DNA of 64,000 nt from DASRQK01 sp964436635 (GTDB lineage Bacteria > Bacteroidota > Bacteroidia > Sphingobacteriales > Sphingobacteriaceae), in the NCBI GenBank assembly GCA_964436635.1, contig CAYTDM010000002.1:62001-126000 (forward strand), in the 5' to 3' direction. The position numbers and the translations under genes were made by a program. Under the pieces are notes generated by a model. The model was given only the letters and a program-made list of their open reading frames with translations. It was not told the DNA's origin and made no database searches. Each line of letters begins with the position of its first letter. Position 1 is the stretch's first letter. This document shows, one piece after another, positions 15,504-24,756 of this stretch.

Positions 15504-17384
15504 GTGAGCATTATATCTTCAGAACGTTTAGGCCACACCTATGGTGATCGCTGGCTGTTTAAAAATTTAACATTCGGAATTGGGCGAGGAGATCGTGTGG
15601 CATTAGTAGGAATTAATGGCACGGGCAAATCTACCTTGTTGAAAATATTAGCCGGACGGATCGTTCCAAACGAAGGTTTAGTGGTTTCTGAAAAAGGTGT
15701 TCAAATAGGATATCTTGATCAAGACCCTGATTTCAAGGAGTTTACGTCTGTTAATGACTTTGTGGTTTCCACGGGAAGCGAACAGCAAAAGCTGATTCTT
15801 GAATACGAAGAGTTATTAGGGCAGGTGCAGCCAAATGTTAAACGCTTGGAGCAATTGTATGCGGAAATTGGTGCCCAAAATGCGTGGGAATACGAACACA
15901 ATATTAAAACGATTTTATCAAGGTTAGGAATTACAAATCTTAAACAATCCATCGACACGCTTTCTGGAGGTCAAAAAAAACGATTAGCCTTGGCGAAGCT
16001 CCTGATGGATGATCCTGATGTATACATCTTAGATGAGCCAACCAACCATCTAGATATTGAGACCATTGAGTGGTTAGAAAAACTGCTTCTAACAGGGAAT
16101 AAGACCGTGTTACTGGTTACTCACGATCGATACTTTCTAGATGCAGTTTGTAATGAAATCATAGAATTAGATCGGGGGGAACTCTTTTCTTATAAGGGGG
16201 GATATTCTTATTTTTTAGAGAAAAAGGCGGAGCGCTCTCATAGCCAACAATTATTGGCTGAAAAAAGCAAAAACTTATGGAGAAAGGAACTTGAGTGGAT
16301 GCGTCGTCAACCCCAAGCAAGGGGAACGAAATCAAAGGCAAGAATTGAGGCTTTCTATGAGTTGGAGAAAAAGTCAAAATTAGTTGCAAGTAATAAAGCC
16401 CTGGAGTTAGATGTTAAATCTACCCGTTTGGGTAATAAAATTATTGAACTTGAAAATGTAAGTAAATCCTTCGAAAACAAGTGCATCATAAAAGGGTTTG
16501 ATTATATTTTCAAAAAAGGAGATCGGATTGGGTTAGCGGGTAAAAACGGAACAGGGAAGTCAACTTTTTTGAATTTAATCACTGGAAATGTAAGCCCAGA
16601 TAGTGGCAAAATAGTATTAGGTGAAACCGTAAACATCGGTTATTACAAACAAACTGGTTTAAATTTTAAAGGAGACGAGCGGGTAATCGATGTGGTGAAA
16701 GAGGTCGCTGAATTCATTACCCTGTCAAATGGTGATCAGTTAACGGCAAGTCAATTGTTGACAAACTTTTTGTTTCCTCCAAAAAAGCAGCATGATTTTG
16801 TAAAGAACTTGAGTGGGGGTGAAAAGAAGCGTCTTCAACTAATGAGGGTGCTCATGGCAAATCCGAATGTGTTATTTTTAGATGAGCCCACCAATGATCT
16901 AGACATTGACACTTTAAATGTGCTCGAAGAATTTTTGGATCACTACAATGGTGTGTTAATTCTGGTTTCCCATGACCGCTATTTATTGGATAAATTAACG
17001 GAGCAGTTGTTTGTTTTTGATGGGTCGGGTTTGGTCACAATTTATAATGGTAATTATTCGGACTTCAAATTAGAGCAAGAAGCCGAATTAAAGAAAAAGA
17101 AAGCGGAAGAAAAAATAAAGGAAGAGGAATTAGCGGCCAGGGATAAAAAACAGGAGGCTTCCACAAACGACAAAAAGAAGTTAAGTTTTAAAGAGTCGAA
17201 AGAGCTGGACAGCCTTAACAATGAAATTCCTTCTATTGAGGAAAAAATACAGTTGTTGACAGAAAAGCTTTCTTTGACGACCGATCATGTAGAACTCTCA
17301 AAATTAGCAGAGGAAATCGCTCTTTTAAACGAAGAGCTGGACGCTAAATCGGAGCGTTGGTTAATATTAAGCGAGTATAATTAA
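15504..17384 (+). CDS. ABC-F family ATPase (Uup-like)
   Basis: This 626-residue soluble protein has two ABC cassettes and no membrane segment. Cassette 1 has Walker A GINGTGKSTLLKIL and signature TLSGGQKKRLALAKLLM. Cassette 2 has GKNGTGKSTFLNLI and NLSGGEKKRLQLMRVLM. The intervening linker (WRKELEWMRRQPQARGTKSK) and a charged C-terminal coiled coil (from about residue 530) resemble Uup. ABC-F proteins act on ribosomes or branched DNA intermediates. The start is GTG, with no ATG available upstream. Confidence 0.9.
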   Translation: MSIISSERLGHTYGDRWLFKNLTFGIGRGDRVALVGINGTGKSTLLKILAGRIVPNEGLVVSEKGVQIGYLDQDPDFKEFTSVNDFVVSTGSEQQKLILEYEELLGQVQPNVKRLEQLYAEIGAQNAWEYEHNIKTILSRLGITNLKQSIDTLSGGQKKRLALAKLLMDDPDVYILDEPTNHLDIETIEWLEKLLLTGNKTVLLVTHDRYFLDAVCNEIIELDRGELFSYKGGYSYFLEKKAERSHSQQLLAEKSKNLWRKELEWMRRQPQARGTKSKARIEAFYELEKKSKLVASNKALELDVKSTRLGNKIIELENVSKSFENKCIIKGFDYIFKKGDRIGLAGKNGTGKSTFLNLITGNVSPDSGKIVLGETVNIGYYKQTGLNFKGDERVIDVVKEVAEFITLSNGDQLTASQLLTNFLFPPKKQHDFVKNLSGGEKKRLQLMRVLMANPNVLFLDEPTNDLDIDTLNVLEEFLDHYNGVLILVSHDRYLLDKLTEQLFVFDGSGLVTIYNGNYSDFKLEQEAELKKKKAEEKIKEEELAARDKKQEASTNDKKKLSFKESKELDSLNNEIPSIEEKIQLLTEKLSLTTDHVELSKLAEEIALLNEELDAKSERWLILSEYN

Positions 17385-17385
17385 A

Positions 17386-17401
17386 CGTTCCACGTGGAAC
17401 A
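17386..17401. other. parS-like ParB binding site 1
   Basis: CGTTCCACGTGGAACA contains the perfect 14-bp palindrome GTTCCACGTGGAAC. This matches the known parS core (the TGTTYCACGTGRAACA family) bound by ParB/Spo0J. It lies just after the ABC-F stop and before mnmG, a gene often close to the chromosome origin. Confidence 0.75.
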
Positions 17402-17421
17402 TTTACATTCATAAAAATAAA

Positions 17422-17437
17422 TGTTCCACGTGGAACT
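17422..17437. other. parS-like ParB binding site 2
   Basis: TGTTCCACGTGGAACT carries the same perfect 14-bp palindrome as site 1, with centres 36 bp apart. A second copy in the same 71-base spacer makes chance unlikely. Confidence 0.78.
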
Positions 17438-17455
17438 CTAAGAACACCCAAGCAT

Positions 17456-19315
17456 ATGTTTGACAAATACAATGTGATTGTAGTAGGGGCTGGGCACGCA
17501 GGGTGCGAAGCTGCAGCAGCAGCAGCAAACCTGGGATCAAAAACCCTATTGATCACAATGAACATGGGCGTAATCGCCCAAATGAGCTGCAACCCGGCAA
17601 TGGGCGGAGTAGCAAAAGGACAAATAGTAAGAGAAATTGACGCATTAGGAGGCTATTCTGGCATCATCGCAGACAAGAGCACGATACAGTTTAGAATGCT
17701 AAATAAATCGAAGGGGCCAGCCATGTGGAGCCCAAGGGCTCAAAATGACCGCATGCGTTTTGCGGAAGCTTGGAGGCTACAATTAGAAAGCATACCTAAC
17801 TTAGACATTTGGCAAGACACCGTAAAAGAAATAATCGTTAAAAACGGAAAAGCTTGCGGAGTAAAAACATCCCTGGGAATAGAAATCGCGTCCGACGCCG
17901 TGATACTAACGAACGGAACATTTCTTAATGGAATTATCCATGTGGGAGAAAAACGATTTGGAGGGGGTCGAACAGGAGAAAAAGCAGCAACAGGCCTCAC
18001 TGAACAATTAATAGAACTTGGTTTCGAATCCGGGAGAATGAAAACTGGAACACCACCAAGGATAGACGGAAGAAGTTTGGACTATTCCAAAATGGAAGAA
18101 CAGTGGGGAGACGAAAAAAGAGGGCGCTTTTCTTATACAAATGTAGAACTTCCCACAGAACAACGTTGCTGTTGGATTACCTACACCAATGAGAAAGTCC
18201 ACGAAGTCCTTAAAGAAGGCTTTGACAAATCTCCTATGTTTACAGGACGAATCAAGGGACTCGGGCCGCGTTATTGCCCATCGATCGAAGATAAAATAAA
18301 CCGATTTGCGGAGCGTGATCGACACCAAATCTTTGTAGAACCAGAAGGGTGGAATACCGTAGAAATGTACATCAACGGATTTTCTACTTCTTTGCCAGAA
18401 GAAATCCAAATGAAGGCATTAAAACTTATTCCTGGGTTCGAAAATGCGCGTATGTATCGTCCAGGATACGCCATTGAATACGATTTCTTCCCGCCAATGC
18501 AATTGGATTTAACATTGGAAACCTTTAAAATAAAACATTTGTTCTTTGCGGGACAAATAAATGGAACGACGGGATATGAAGAGGCCGGAAGCCAAGGCTT
18601 AATAGCGGGAATCAATGCGCATTTAAGAATTAATGATCAACACGAATTTATTCTGAAAAGATCAGAAGCTTATATAGGGGTGCTTATTGATGATTTGGTG
18701 ACAAAAGGAACAGATGAGCCATATAGAATGTTTACTTCAAGGGCAGAGCATCGCTTACTTTTAAGGCAAGACAATGCGGATATTCGATTAACACCAATGG
18801 CACATAAATTAGGATTGGTAGGAGATGATCGTTTAGATTTGGTGAATACAAAGATCCAAAACACTGAAAATTTGGTTAACTTTATTAAACAACAATCCAC
18901 TGAAGTCGCCGAAATAAATGAAGTATTAACTGAAAAAGGCACCAGCACCATCAGTCAAAAAACAAAATTGTCAGCGTTATTGTCCAGACCACAAATCGAA
19001 ATGGCCGATTTACAACGAGGAAATTCAGCGCTGAAAACAGAGTTGGAAAAGTACACTGAAGAGGAAATTGAACAGGCGGAAATATTAATTAAGTACGAGA
19101 GCTACTTTGAGAAGGAAAATGAAATCATTCAACGAATGAAAAAAATGGAAGATCGAGAAATAAATCCATCTTTCAATTACAACAACTTGACATCGCTGTC
19201 TTTCGAAGCAAGAGAAAAATTATTAAAGATAAAACCGAGAACATTAGGTCAAGCATCCAGAATTTCTGGTGTTTCGCCTTCTGATATCTCGATTTTAATG
19301 GTTCATATGGGTTAA
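17456..19315 (+). CDS. mnmG: tRNA uridine 5-carboxymethylaminomethyl modification enzyme MnmG
   Basis: This 619-residue FAD/NADH enzyme modifies the wobble uridine of certain tRNAs together with MnmE. The N-terminal dinucleotide fold VIVVGAGHAGCEAAAAAANL, MSCNPAMGGVAKGQIVREID, GTFLNGIIHVGEKRFGGGR and ARMYRPGYAIEYDFFPP are family hallmarks. A C-terminal helical domain ends RISGVSPSDISILMVHMG. Length agrees with family members (about 620). Two parS-like sites precede it. Confidence 0.98.
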   Translation: MFDKYNVIVVGAGHAGCEAAAAAANLGSKTLLITMNMGVIAQMSCNPAMGGVAKGQIVREIDALGGYSGIIADKSTIQFRMLNKSKGPAMWSPRAQNDRMRFAEAWRLQLESIPNLDIWQDTVKEIIVKNGKACGVKTSLGIEIASDAVILTNGTFLNGIIHVGEKRFGGGRTGEKAATGLTEQLIELGFESGRMKTGTPPRIDGRSLDYSKMEEQWGDEKRGRFSYTNVELPTEQRCCWITYTNEKVHEVLKEGFDKSPMFTGRIKGLGPRYCPSIEDKINRFAERDRHQIFVEPEGWNTVEMYINGFSTSLPEEIQMKALKLIPGFENARMYRPGYAIEYDFFPPMQLDLTLETFKIKHLFFAGQINGTTGYEEAGSQGLIAGINAHLRINDQHEFILKRSEAYIGVLIDDLVTKGTDEPYRMFTSRAEHRLLLRQDNADIRLTPMAHKLGLVGDDRLDLVNTKIQNTENLVNFIKQQSTEVAEINEVLTEKGTSTISQKTKLSALLSRPQIEMADLQRGNSALKTELEKYTEEEIEQAEILIKYESYFEKENEIIQRMKKMEDREINPSFNYNNLTSLSFEAREKLLKIKPRTLGQASRISGVSPSDISILMVHMG

Positions 19316-19392
19316 AATTTATATCTTATTGATTGTTAACAAGTTATACTCGAATAAACGCGGCCTAAAAAGGGGCCCTCAGAGAAAACAAA

Positions 19393-21108
19393 ATGAAATT
19401 TTCGACTCAATATATCAAAAACCACAAAAGCGTCTTAAATCGCTTAAAAACCGCCAATTTTAAGGGGGCGTTCTTTTTTGCTATTTTCCTCGTATTAATT
19501 TCTGCAAGTTATAACTGTGCAAACATTCAACAACCCATGGGAGGTCCAATCGATAGCATCCCACCAAAAATATTGCAAGAACAACCCGCAAACTTACAAG
19601 TAAATTTTGCGGACAAAAAAATCGTATTAACATTTGATGAATTTATAAGAATCACAAACCCAAACAAAGAAGTCAGTATCTCTCCAGACATGGAGACCTT
19701 TCCAAAAATAACAGCAAATAGGAAACAGGTCGAAATAGAGTTGCCAGAAAATTTAGAAGCACAAACTACTTATGTCATAAATTTTGGAAAAGCCATCGTA
19801 GATAATAATGAAGGAAATCCATTAGAAAATTATAGCTATGTATTCTCCACCGGAGATAAAATAGATTCATTAAGTATATCTGGGAAAGTAATTAACGCGC
19901 TTACGAACGAGCCGGAAATCCAAACATCAGTCATTTTAATTCCCGTCGCCCAAGACTCCATATTTGGAAAAAGAAAAGCTAATATTTTTGCCACCACAGA
20001 TTCTACAGGAAACTTTAAATTAAATTACCTTAGGCCAGACACCTATAGAATCTATGCGCTTAAGGAACAAAACAACGACCGGATCTATAACAGTCCTGAT
20101 GAATGGATCGGATTTTTAAAAGACTCTATAGAATTAACGAAAGATACAAGTGGATTACAACTATTGATTAGCAAAGAAATTCCGGCAAAAACCAGAATTA
20201 TAGACCGGAACCTGGACGGAAAAGGGGCATTAAGTCTAACATTTAACCAAGAATTATTCGATCCCATCCTTAAAATTGTAAACCCAGATAGTTTAGATCA
20301 AAATAAACTCGTTCACTTTAATAGTAAAAAAGATTCGGCGATCATTTGGCTCTCAAGCTTAACATTTGATTCCGTAAAAGTTAAATTATTCGACAAGGAA
20401 GAATTTCTTGATTCGATGTTACTTAGAAGACCGTCAAGCGATAAATATAATCGAACGATGTTGTTGACGACTAACTTATTGAATAATAAAGTAAACAGAG
20501 TAAAGCATTTAAGGTTGTTTTCATCCTCACCGATAGAACAGTTAAATAGAAACAAGATCAGCTTACTCGAAGATTCCATCCTGGTTAATAATTATCAATT
20601 AGCCCGCGACACCTCAGATAATCGAATATTAACCATTCGATATGGTTGGAAAGCTGGAAAAAACTATGAATTAAAGCTGGAAGAAGACGCGATTCAGAAT
20701 AAATTTTTAGATAAAAACGAACTCGTCTCTTTCAAATTTACTTTTGATGAAACGGATAGATATGGGGATTTAACCATTAAAAGCACTCTACCTGATTCAA
20801 ACCAGACTTTTATCGTTGAATTAATCGATGAAAACAACACAAAAATCGTTGCCAACAAAACCATAACCACATCAGAAAACATTGAATTCAAAAACATCCA
20901 AGAAGGAAAATACAGAATTCGATTTATCTATGACGAAAACAAAAATGGTCGTTGGGATCCAGGTAATTTGACCACCAAAACAGCCCCTGAAAAAATTTGG
21001 TACTACGAAAAAGTGTTTAATATCCGACCAAATTGGGAACAAGAAGAAACGATCAGCGTTCCGAACCAGGATGCACCGCGTCAACTTTTGCCACTAAGAA
21101 AGAAATAA
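19393..21108 (+). CDS. Exported protein with N-terminal Ig-like (Big_5) domain
   Basis: This 571-residue protein has a hydrophobic N-terminal segment (GAFFFAIFLVLISASYNC) that may be a lipoprotein signal. It is followed by PMGGPIDSIPPKILQEQPAN and an SbsA-type Ig-like domain (VLTFDEFIRI to FSTGDK, about residues 65-155), a carboxypeptidase-regulatory-like beta sandwich (SISGKVINALTNEP), and a beta-rich remainder ending RQLLPLRKK. This architecture is common among Bacteroidota lipoproteins of unknown role. It stands alone between mnmG and the convergent carbonic anhydrase gene. Confidence 0.8.
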   Translation: MKFSTQYIKNHKSVLNRLKTANFKGAFFFAIFLVLISASYNCANIQQPMGGPIDSIPPKILQEQPANLQVNFADKKIVLTFDEFIRITNPNKEVSISPDMETFPKITANRKQVEIELPENLEAQTTYVINFGKAIVDNNEGNPLENYSYVFSTGDKIDSLSISGKVINALTNEPEIQTSVILIPVAQDSIFGKRKANIFATTDSTGNFKLNYLRPDTYRIYALKEQNNDRIYNSPDEWIGFLKDSIELTKDTSGLQLLISKEIPAKTRIIDRNLDGKGALSLTFNQELFDPILKIVNPDSLDQNKLVHFNSKKDSAIIWLSSLTFDSVKVKLFDKEEFLDSMLLRRPSSDKYNRTMLLTTNLLNNKVNRVKHLRLFSSSPIEQLNRNKISLLEDSILVNNYQLARDTSDNRILTIRYGWKAGKNYELKLEEDAIQNKFLDKNELVSFKFTFDETDRYGDLTIKSTLPDSNQTFIVELIDENNTKIVANKTITTSENIEFKNIQEGKYRIRFIYDENKNGRWDPGNLTTKTAPEKIWYYEKVFNIRPNWEQEETISVPNQDAPRQLLPLRKK

Positions 21109-21127
21109 GCCCTTTAATATCAATACT

Positions 21128-21634
21128 TTAATACCAGGAAGAATACATCACATAATTATCGGGCAAACGATCTAAAAGGCGAATTTGCTCATCTGTGAGG
21201 GCTTTAATTTTCTTAGCCGGCACGCCAGCATATAAGTGCCCGCGTTCGCATACGGTACCTTCTAAAACCACAGCACCAGCTGCGATAATCACATATTCTT
21301 CTACCACAGCATGATCCATCACGATCGCACCCATTCCTATCAACACCCGATCTTTCACAGTACATCCATGTACCATAGCCTGGTGACCGATATTCACATA
21401 ATTCCCAATAACCGTAGCGGCAGTTTGGTAGGTACAATGAATGACCGCGCCATCTTGTATATTCGTAAACTTTCCAATAGAAATTTTATTCACATCCCCA
21501 CGAACAACTGCGTTGAACCAAATAGAAGATTTTTCCCCGATTTCTACCTCTCCAACAATGGTTGCATTATCAGCAACAAAACAGCTAGAATCAATGTTCG
21601 GATGAATCCCTTTAACGGGCAAAATTAATGGCAT
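21128..21634 (-). CDS. Gamma-class carbonic anhydrase-like hexapeptide protein
   Basis: This 168-residue left-handed beta-helix protein has hexapeptide repeats (ATIVGEVEIGEKSSIWFNAV, then IGKFTNIQDGAVIHC). Metal-ligand His residues are present in VIHCT and NIGHQAMVHGCTV, as in YrdA/CaiE and Cam-type proteins. Carbonic anhydrase activity is possible but not certain, because many of these proteins are inactive. Two direct 9-bp ATGATAACA copies (21652 and 21666) lie upstream. It is on the same strand as nadB, 65 bases downstream. Confidence 0.88.
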   Translation of the reverse strand: MPLILPVKGIHPNIDSSCFVADNATIVGEVEIGEKSSIWFNAVVRGDVNKISIGKFTNIQDGAVIHCTYQTAATVIGNYVNIGHQAMVHGCTVKDRVLIGMGAIVMDHAVVEEYVIIAAGAVVLEGTVCERGHLYAGVPAKKIKALTDEQIRLLDRLPDNYVMYSSWY

Positions 21635-21699
21635 AAAAATGAAGTTAAACTATGATAACACTAAAATGATAACATAAAAAAATTAGAAAGATTTAAACA

Positions 21700-23289
21700 T
21701 TAAACAACCGTATCTTCAGCAATAGGAAGATGGTTTAAATAATCAGTAGTATAATGTAAACCCCTGCTTTCTTTCCTTTCTTTTGCACATTTAATCACCA
21801 GATAAGCCACTTGAATGACATTCCTTAATTCACATAATTTCACAGATAAGCGAGTACTTTTATAGAATTCCTCCGTTTCTTCGTATAATAATTTTAAACG
21901 TCTTAAAGCGCGTTCTAAACGGAAATCTGAACGCACAATCCCCACATAATCGCTCATGATTTTTTGCGTTTCACGCAAATTATGCATCACTAAAATATCC
22001 TCATTCGAAAGCGCGGTATTCGAATCATCCCAGTCAGGTACCCCTAAAGCATATTCACTAGTTTCCGCTACTTTAACACTGTGCAGATAAATCCTGTGCG
22101 CAAAAACAGCCGCTTCTAACAAAGAATTAGAAGCCAATCGATTCGCACCGTGCAATCCCGTAGAAGAACATTCACCACACGCATATAAATTCTTGATAGA
22201 CGTTTGCCCAAAATCATCCACCTTAATTCCACCGCACAAATAATGTGCAGCCGGAGTCACTGGAATATAATCCCTGGCCATATCCAAGCCTATAGATAAA
22301 CACTTCGCATAAATATTCGGAAAATGCTTTAAAATATCTTCCTTTTTACGATGAGTAATATCTAAATACACGAATTCTTCTCCTGATTTTTTCATTTCTG
22401 CATCGATCGCTCGCGCAACAATATCTCGAGGAGCTAAGGATCCTCTTTCATCATATTCATACATAAATTCGGTACCATCCTTTCTCCTCAAAACACCCCC
22501 AAAACCACGTACGGCTTCAGAAACGAGAAAAGCAGGGTATTCACCTGGATTATATAAAGCAGTAGGATGGAATTGAATAAACTCCATATTTCTAATTTTG
22601 CCTTTGGCTCGATAAACCATCGCGATTCCATCCCCGGTAGCGATCACTGGATTCGTGGTACTCGCGTACACATGCCCAGCTCCCCCTGTTGCCATGACCG
22701 TAACCTTACTTAAAATCTTTCCTACTTTCAAAGTATGTGTGTCTAAAACATACACGCCATAGCATTGAATATTTTTCGTACTCTTATCGACTAACTCCCC
22801 CAAATGATATTGAGTGATAATTTCTGTAGCAAAATAATGAGTTAAAATCTCAATATTCGGGTTTTCATGCACCTTAGCAAGCAAGGCACGCTCTATTTCA
22901 AAACCTGTAATATCCTTATAGTGAAGAACTCGATGTTCTGAATGACCACCTTCTTTCGCTAAATCAAATTCCCCTGCTTTAACTTCGTCAAAATTTGTCC
23001 CATAATCAATGATTTCTTGAATACGTGCTGGACCTTCTGTAACCACCTTTTCTACAATATCTTCATCACATAATCCATCACCCGCAATTAATGTATCGGC
23101 AATGTGTTTTTCAAAAGAATCGGATTTATCCACTACGACTGCCACGCCTCCTTGAGCATACTTTGTGTTTGATTCGTCTTCGTTCGACTTCGTGACGATT
23201 AATACCTTCCCATGATTCGCTGCTTTCAAAGCATAACTTAAACCAGCGATGCCCGAACCAATGACTAAAAAATCAACTTTAATTTCCAT
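21700..23289 (-). CDS. nadB: L-aspartate oxidase NadB
   Basis: This 529-residue flavoprotein oxidises L-aspartate to iminoaspartate, the first step of de novo NAD synthesis. The FAD fold VIGSGIAGLSYALKAANHG, KYAQGGVAVV, the HSEHRVLHYKDITG region and CGECSSTGLHGANRLASNS identify it within the succinate dehydrogenase/fumarate reductase flavoprotein family. It is divergent from nadA across a 432-base AT-rich gap that carries the candidate origin. Confidence 0.97.
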   Translation of the reverse strand: MEIKVDFLVIGSGIAGLSYALKAANHGKVLIVTKSNEDESNTKYAQGGVAVVVDKSDSFEKHIADTLIAGDGLCDEDIVEKVVTEGPARIQEIIDYGTNFDEVKAGEFDLAKEGGHSEHRVLHYKDITGFEIERALLAKVHENPNIEILTHYFATEIITQYHLGELVDKSTKNIQCYGVYVLDTHTLKVGKILSKVTVMATGGAGHVYASTTNPVIATGDGIAMVYRAKGKIRNMEFIQFHPTALYNPGEYPAFLVSEAVRGFGGVLRRKDGTEFMYEYDERGSLAPRDIVARAIDAEMKKSGEEFVYLDITHRKKEDILKHFPNIYAKCLSIGLDMARDYIPVTPAAHYLCGGIKVDDFGQTSIKNLYACGECSSTGLHGANRLASNSLLEAAVFAHRIYLHSVKVAETSEYALGVPDWDDSNTALSNEDILVMHNLRETQKIMSDYVGIVRSDFRLERALRRLKLLYEETEEFYKSTRLSVKLCELRNVIQVAYLVIKCAKERKESRGLHYTTDYLNHLPIAEDTVV

Positions 23290-23721
23290 ATTCTATTAAC
23301 AAAGCGTGTATAAAACTGTGGATAACTTGTGAATAAATATTAATAACTTTTAAAAAGTTTAAACTTATACACATTTCCAAATTTTATTCCACAGACAAAC
23401 AAAAGTTATACCCATTTTCCACCTACAATATTAACAATTATTTCAAGGAAATTTATCGACATTAAAATGTGAATGAATATATTGATAAAACAAACATTAT
23501 TTGAATATCAGTAACTTAACATACTTTAAATGTTAATAACTTGTGGATAAATAACTAATAACTATAAAAGCAAATATTTCGTAGCCAAATTTTTCACATA
23601 ACTAACATCCTAATAAACTATAATAAATCTTATTTATAAATATTAATAATTATTATTGAGTGTGTGAAAATGTGGAAAGCAAGTCATAAAGATTGGTTAC
23701 TTTTGTAAAAGTAAAGCTAAA
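23290..23721. other. Candidate chromosomal replication origin (oriC) with DnaA boxes
   Basis: This 432-base gene-free stretch is very AT-rich by eye. It holds four exact TTATNCACA boxes: 23317-23325 (minus, TTATCCACA), 23328-23336 (minus, TTATTCACA), 23365-23373 (plus, TTATACACA) and 23542-23550 (minus, TTATCCACA). One-mismatch boxes occur at 23406, 23468 and 23590. The right half (23600-23660) is almost pure A/T with repeated TTAATAA-like words, as expected of a DNA unwinding element. Two parS-like sites lie 6 kb away beside mnmG. The dnaA gene is not in the window, which is not unusual for this phylum. Confidence 0.7.
23698..23705 (+). promoter_or_regulatory. Candidate -7 box of nadA
   Basis: TACTTTTG matches TAnnTTTG and ends 16 bases before the nadA ATG at 23722. 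The expected -33 element is not obvious. Confidence 0.5.
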
Positions 23722-24726
23722 ATGCAGGATATGGAAAACATCGTAGCGGAAGTAAACACCAAAGGTTATGTGGATGCACCTATTGATCCAACCTTGGATT
23801 TATTTGAAGAAATTAAGAGGCTGAAAAAAGAAAAAAATGCCGTGCTTTTGGCGCATTATTATCAGCATGCTGAAATTCAAGAATTAGCTGATTATGTGGG
23901 CGATAGTTTAGGCTTATCTCAACAGGCGGCTGCTACCGAAGCGGACGTTATTGTATTTGCCGGGGTGCATTTTATGGCGGAAACCGCAAAAATTTTATCA
24001 CCAAATAAGAAGGTATTGCTTCCAGATTTAAATGCTGGATGCTCATTATCTGATAGTTGTCCTCCACATTTATTTGCAAAATTCAAGGAATTATATCCTG
24101 ATCACCTGGTGATTACTTATGTAAATTGTACGGCCGAACTAAAAGCTTTAAGTGATATTGTGTGCACATCCACGAATGCGGTTCAAATCGTGGAGTCATT
24201 ACCGAAAGATCAAAAAATAATCTTTGGACCTGATAAAAACTTAGGTGCCTATGTCATGAAAAAGACAGGGCGCGACATGGTTTTATGGAATGGTGCGTGC
24301 ATGGTCCATGAAATTTTTTCATGGGATAAAATTAGTGTTTTGCGCGAGCAACATCCTGATGCTAAATTCATTGCACATCCTGAATGTGAAGCACATATCC
24401 TGGATGTGGCAGACTATATTGGATCTACTTCAGGCTTATTAAAGTATACCATAGAAAACGAAGCTGAAACGTTTATTGTGGCTACAGAAAGTGGAATTTT
24501 GTATCAAATGCAAAAGGCGAGTCCACACAAAACCTTTATTCCTGCTCCTCCGAATAATACTTGTGCATGTAATGATTGTCCGTATATGAAGCTAAATACC
24601 CTGGAAAAATTGTATAACTGTTTAAAATACGATGCTCCAGAAGTGGATTTACCTCAAGATTTAATCGAGCGAGCTCAAAAACCAATCGAACGCATGTTAG
24701 AAATTTCTGCACGCTACGGATTATAA
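23722..24726 (+). CDS. nadA: Quinolinate synthase NadA
   Basis: This 334-residue [4Fe-4S] enzyme condenses iminoaspartate with dihydroxyacetone phosphate to give quinolinate. The three cluster-binding cysteine regions are visible: VNCTAELKALSDIVC, NGACMVHE and NNTCACNDCPYMKLNTLE. LLAHYYQHAEIQELADYVGD near the N-terminus binds substrate. It is paired divergently with nadB, and thiL follows 30 bases later in the same direction. nadC is not in the window. Confidence 0.98.
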   Translation: MQDMENIVAEVNTKGYVDAPIDPTLDLFEEIKRLKKEKNAVLLAHYYQHAEIQELADYVGDSLGLSQQAAATEADVIVFAGVHFMAETAKILSPNKKVLLPDLNAGCSLSDSCPPHLFAKFKELYPDHLVITYVNCTAELKALSDIVCTSTNAVQIVESLPKDQKIIFGPDKNLGAYVMKKTGRDMVLWNGACMVHEIFSWDKISVLREQHPDAKFIAHPECEAHILDVADYIGSTSGLLKYTIENEAETFIVATESGILYQMQKASPHKTFIPAPPNNTCACNDCPYMKLNTLEKLYNCLKYDAPEVDLPQDLIERAQKPIERMLEISARYGL

Positions 24727-24756
24727 TTAGTTATTTCACTGAAAAACAGAAAATAA

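Noticed and set aside
17344..17592. Minus-strand frame with repeated VPRGTF
   Set aside because: The repeat is the translation of the two parS-like palindromes, a known annotation artefact.
19361..19377. GGCC-GGCC hairpin after mnmG as a terminator
   Set aside because: Only a four-base stem and no T-run.
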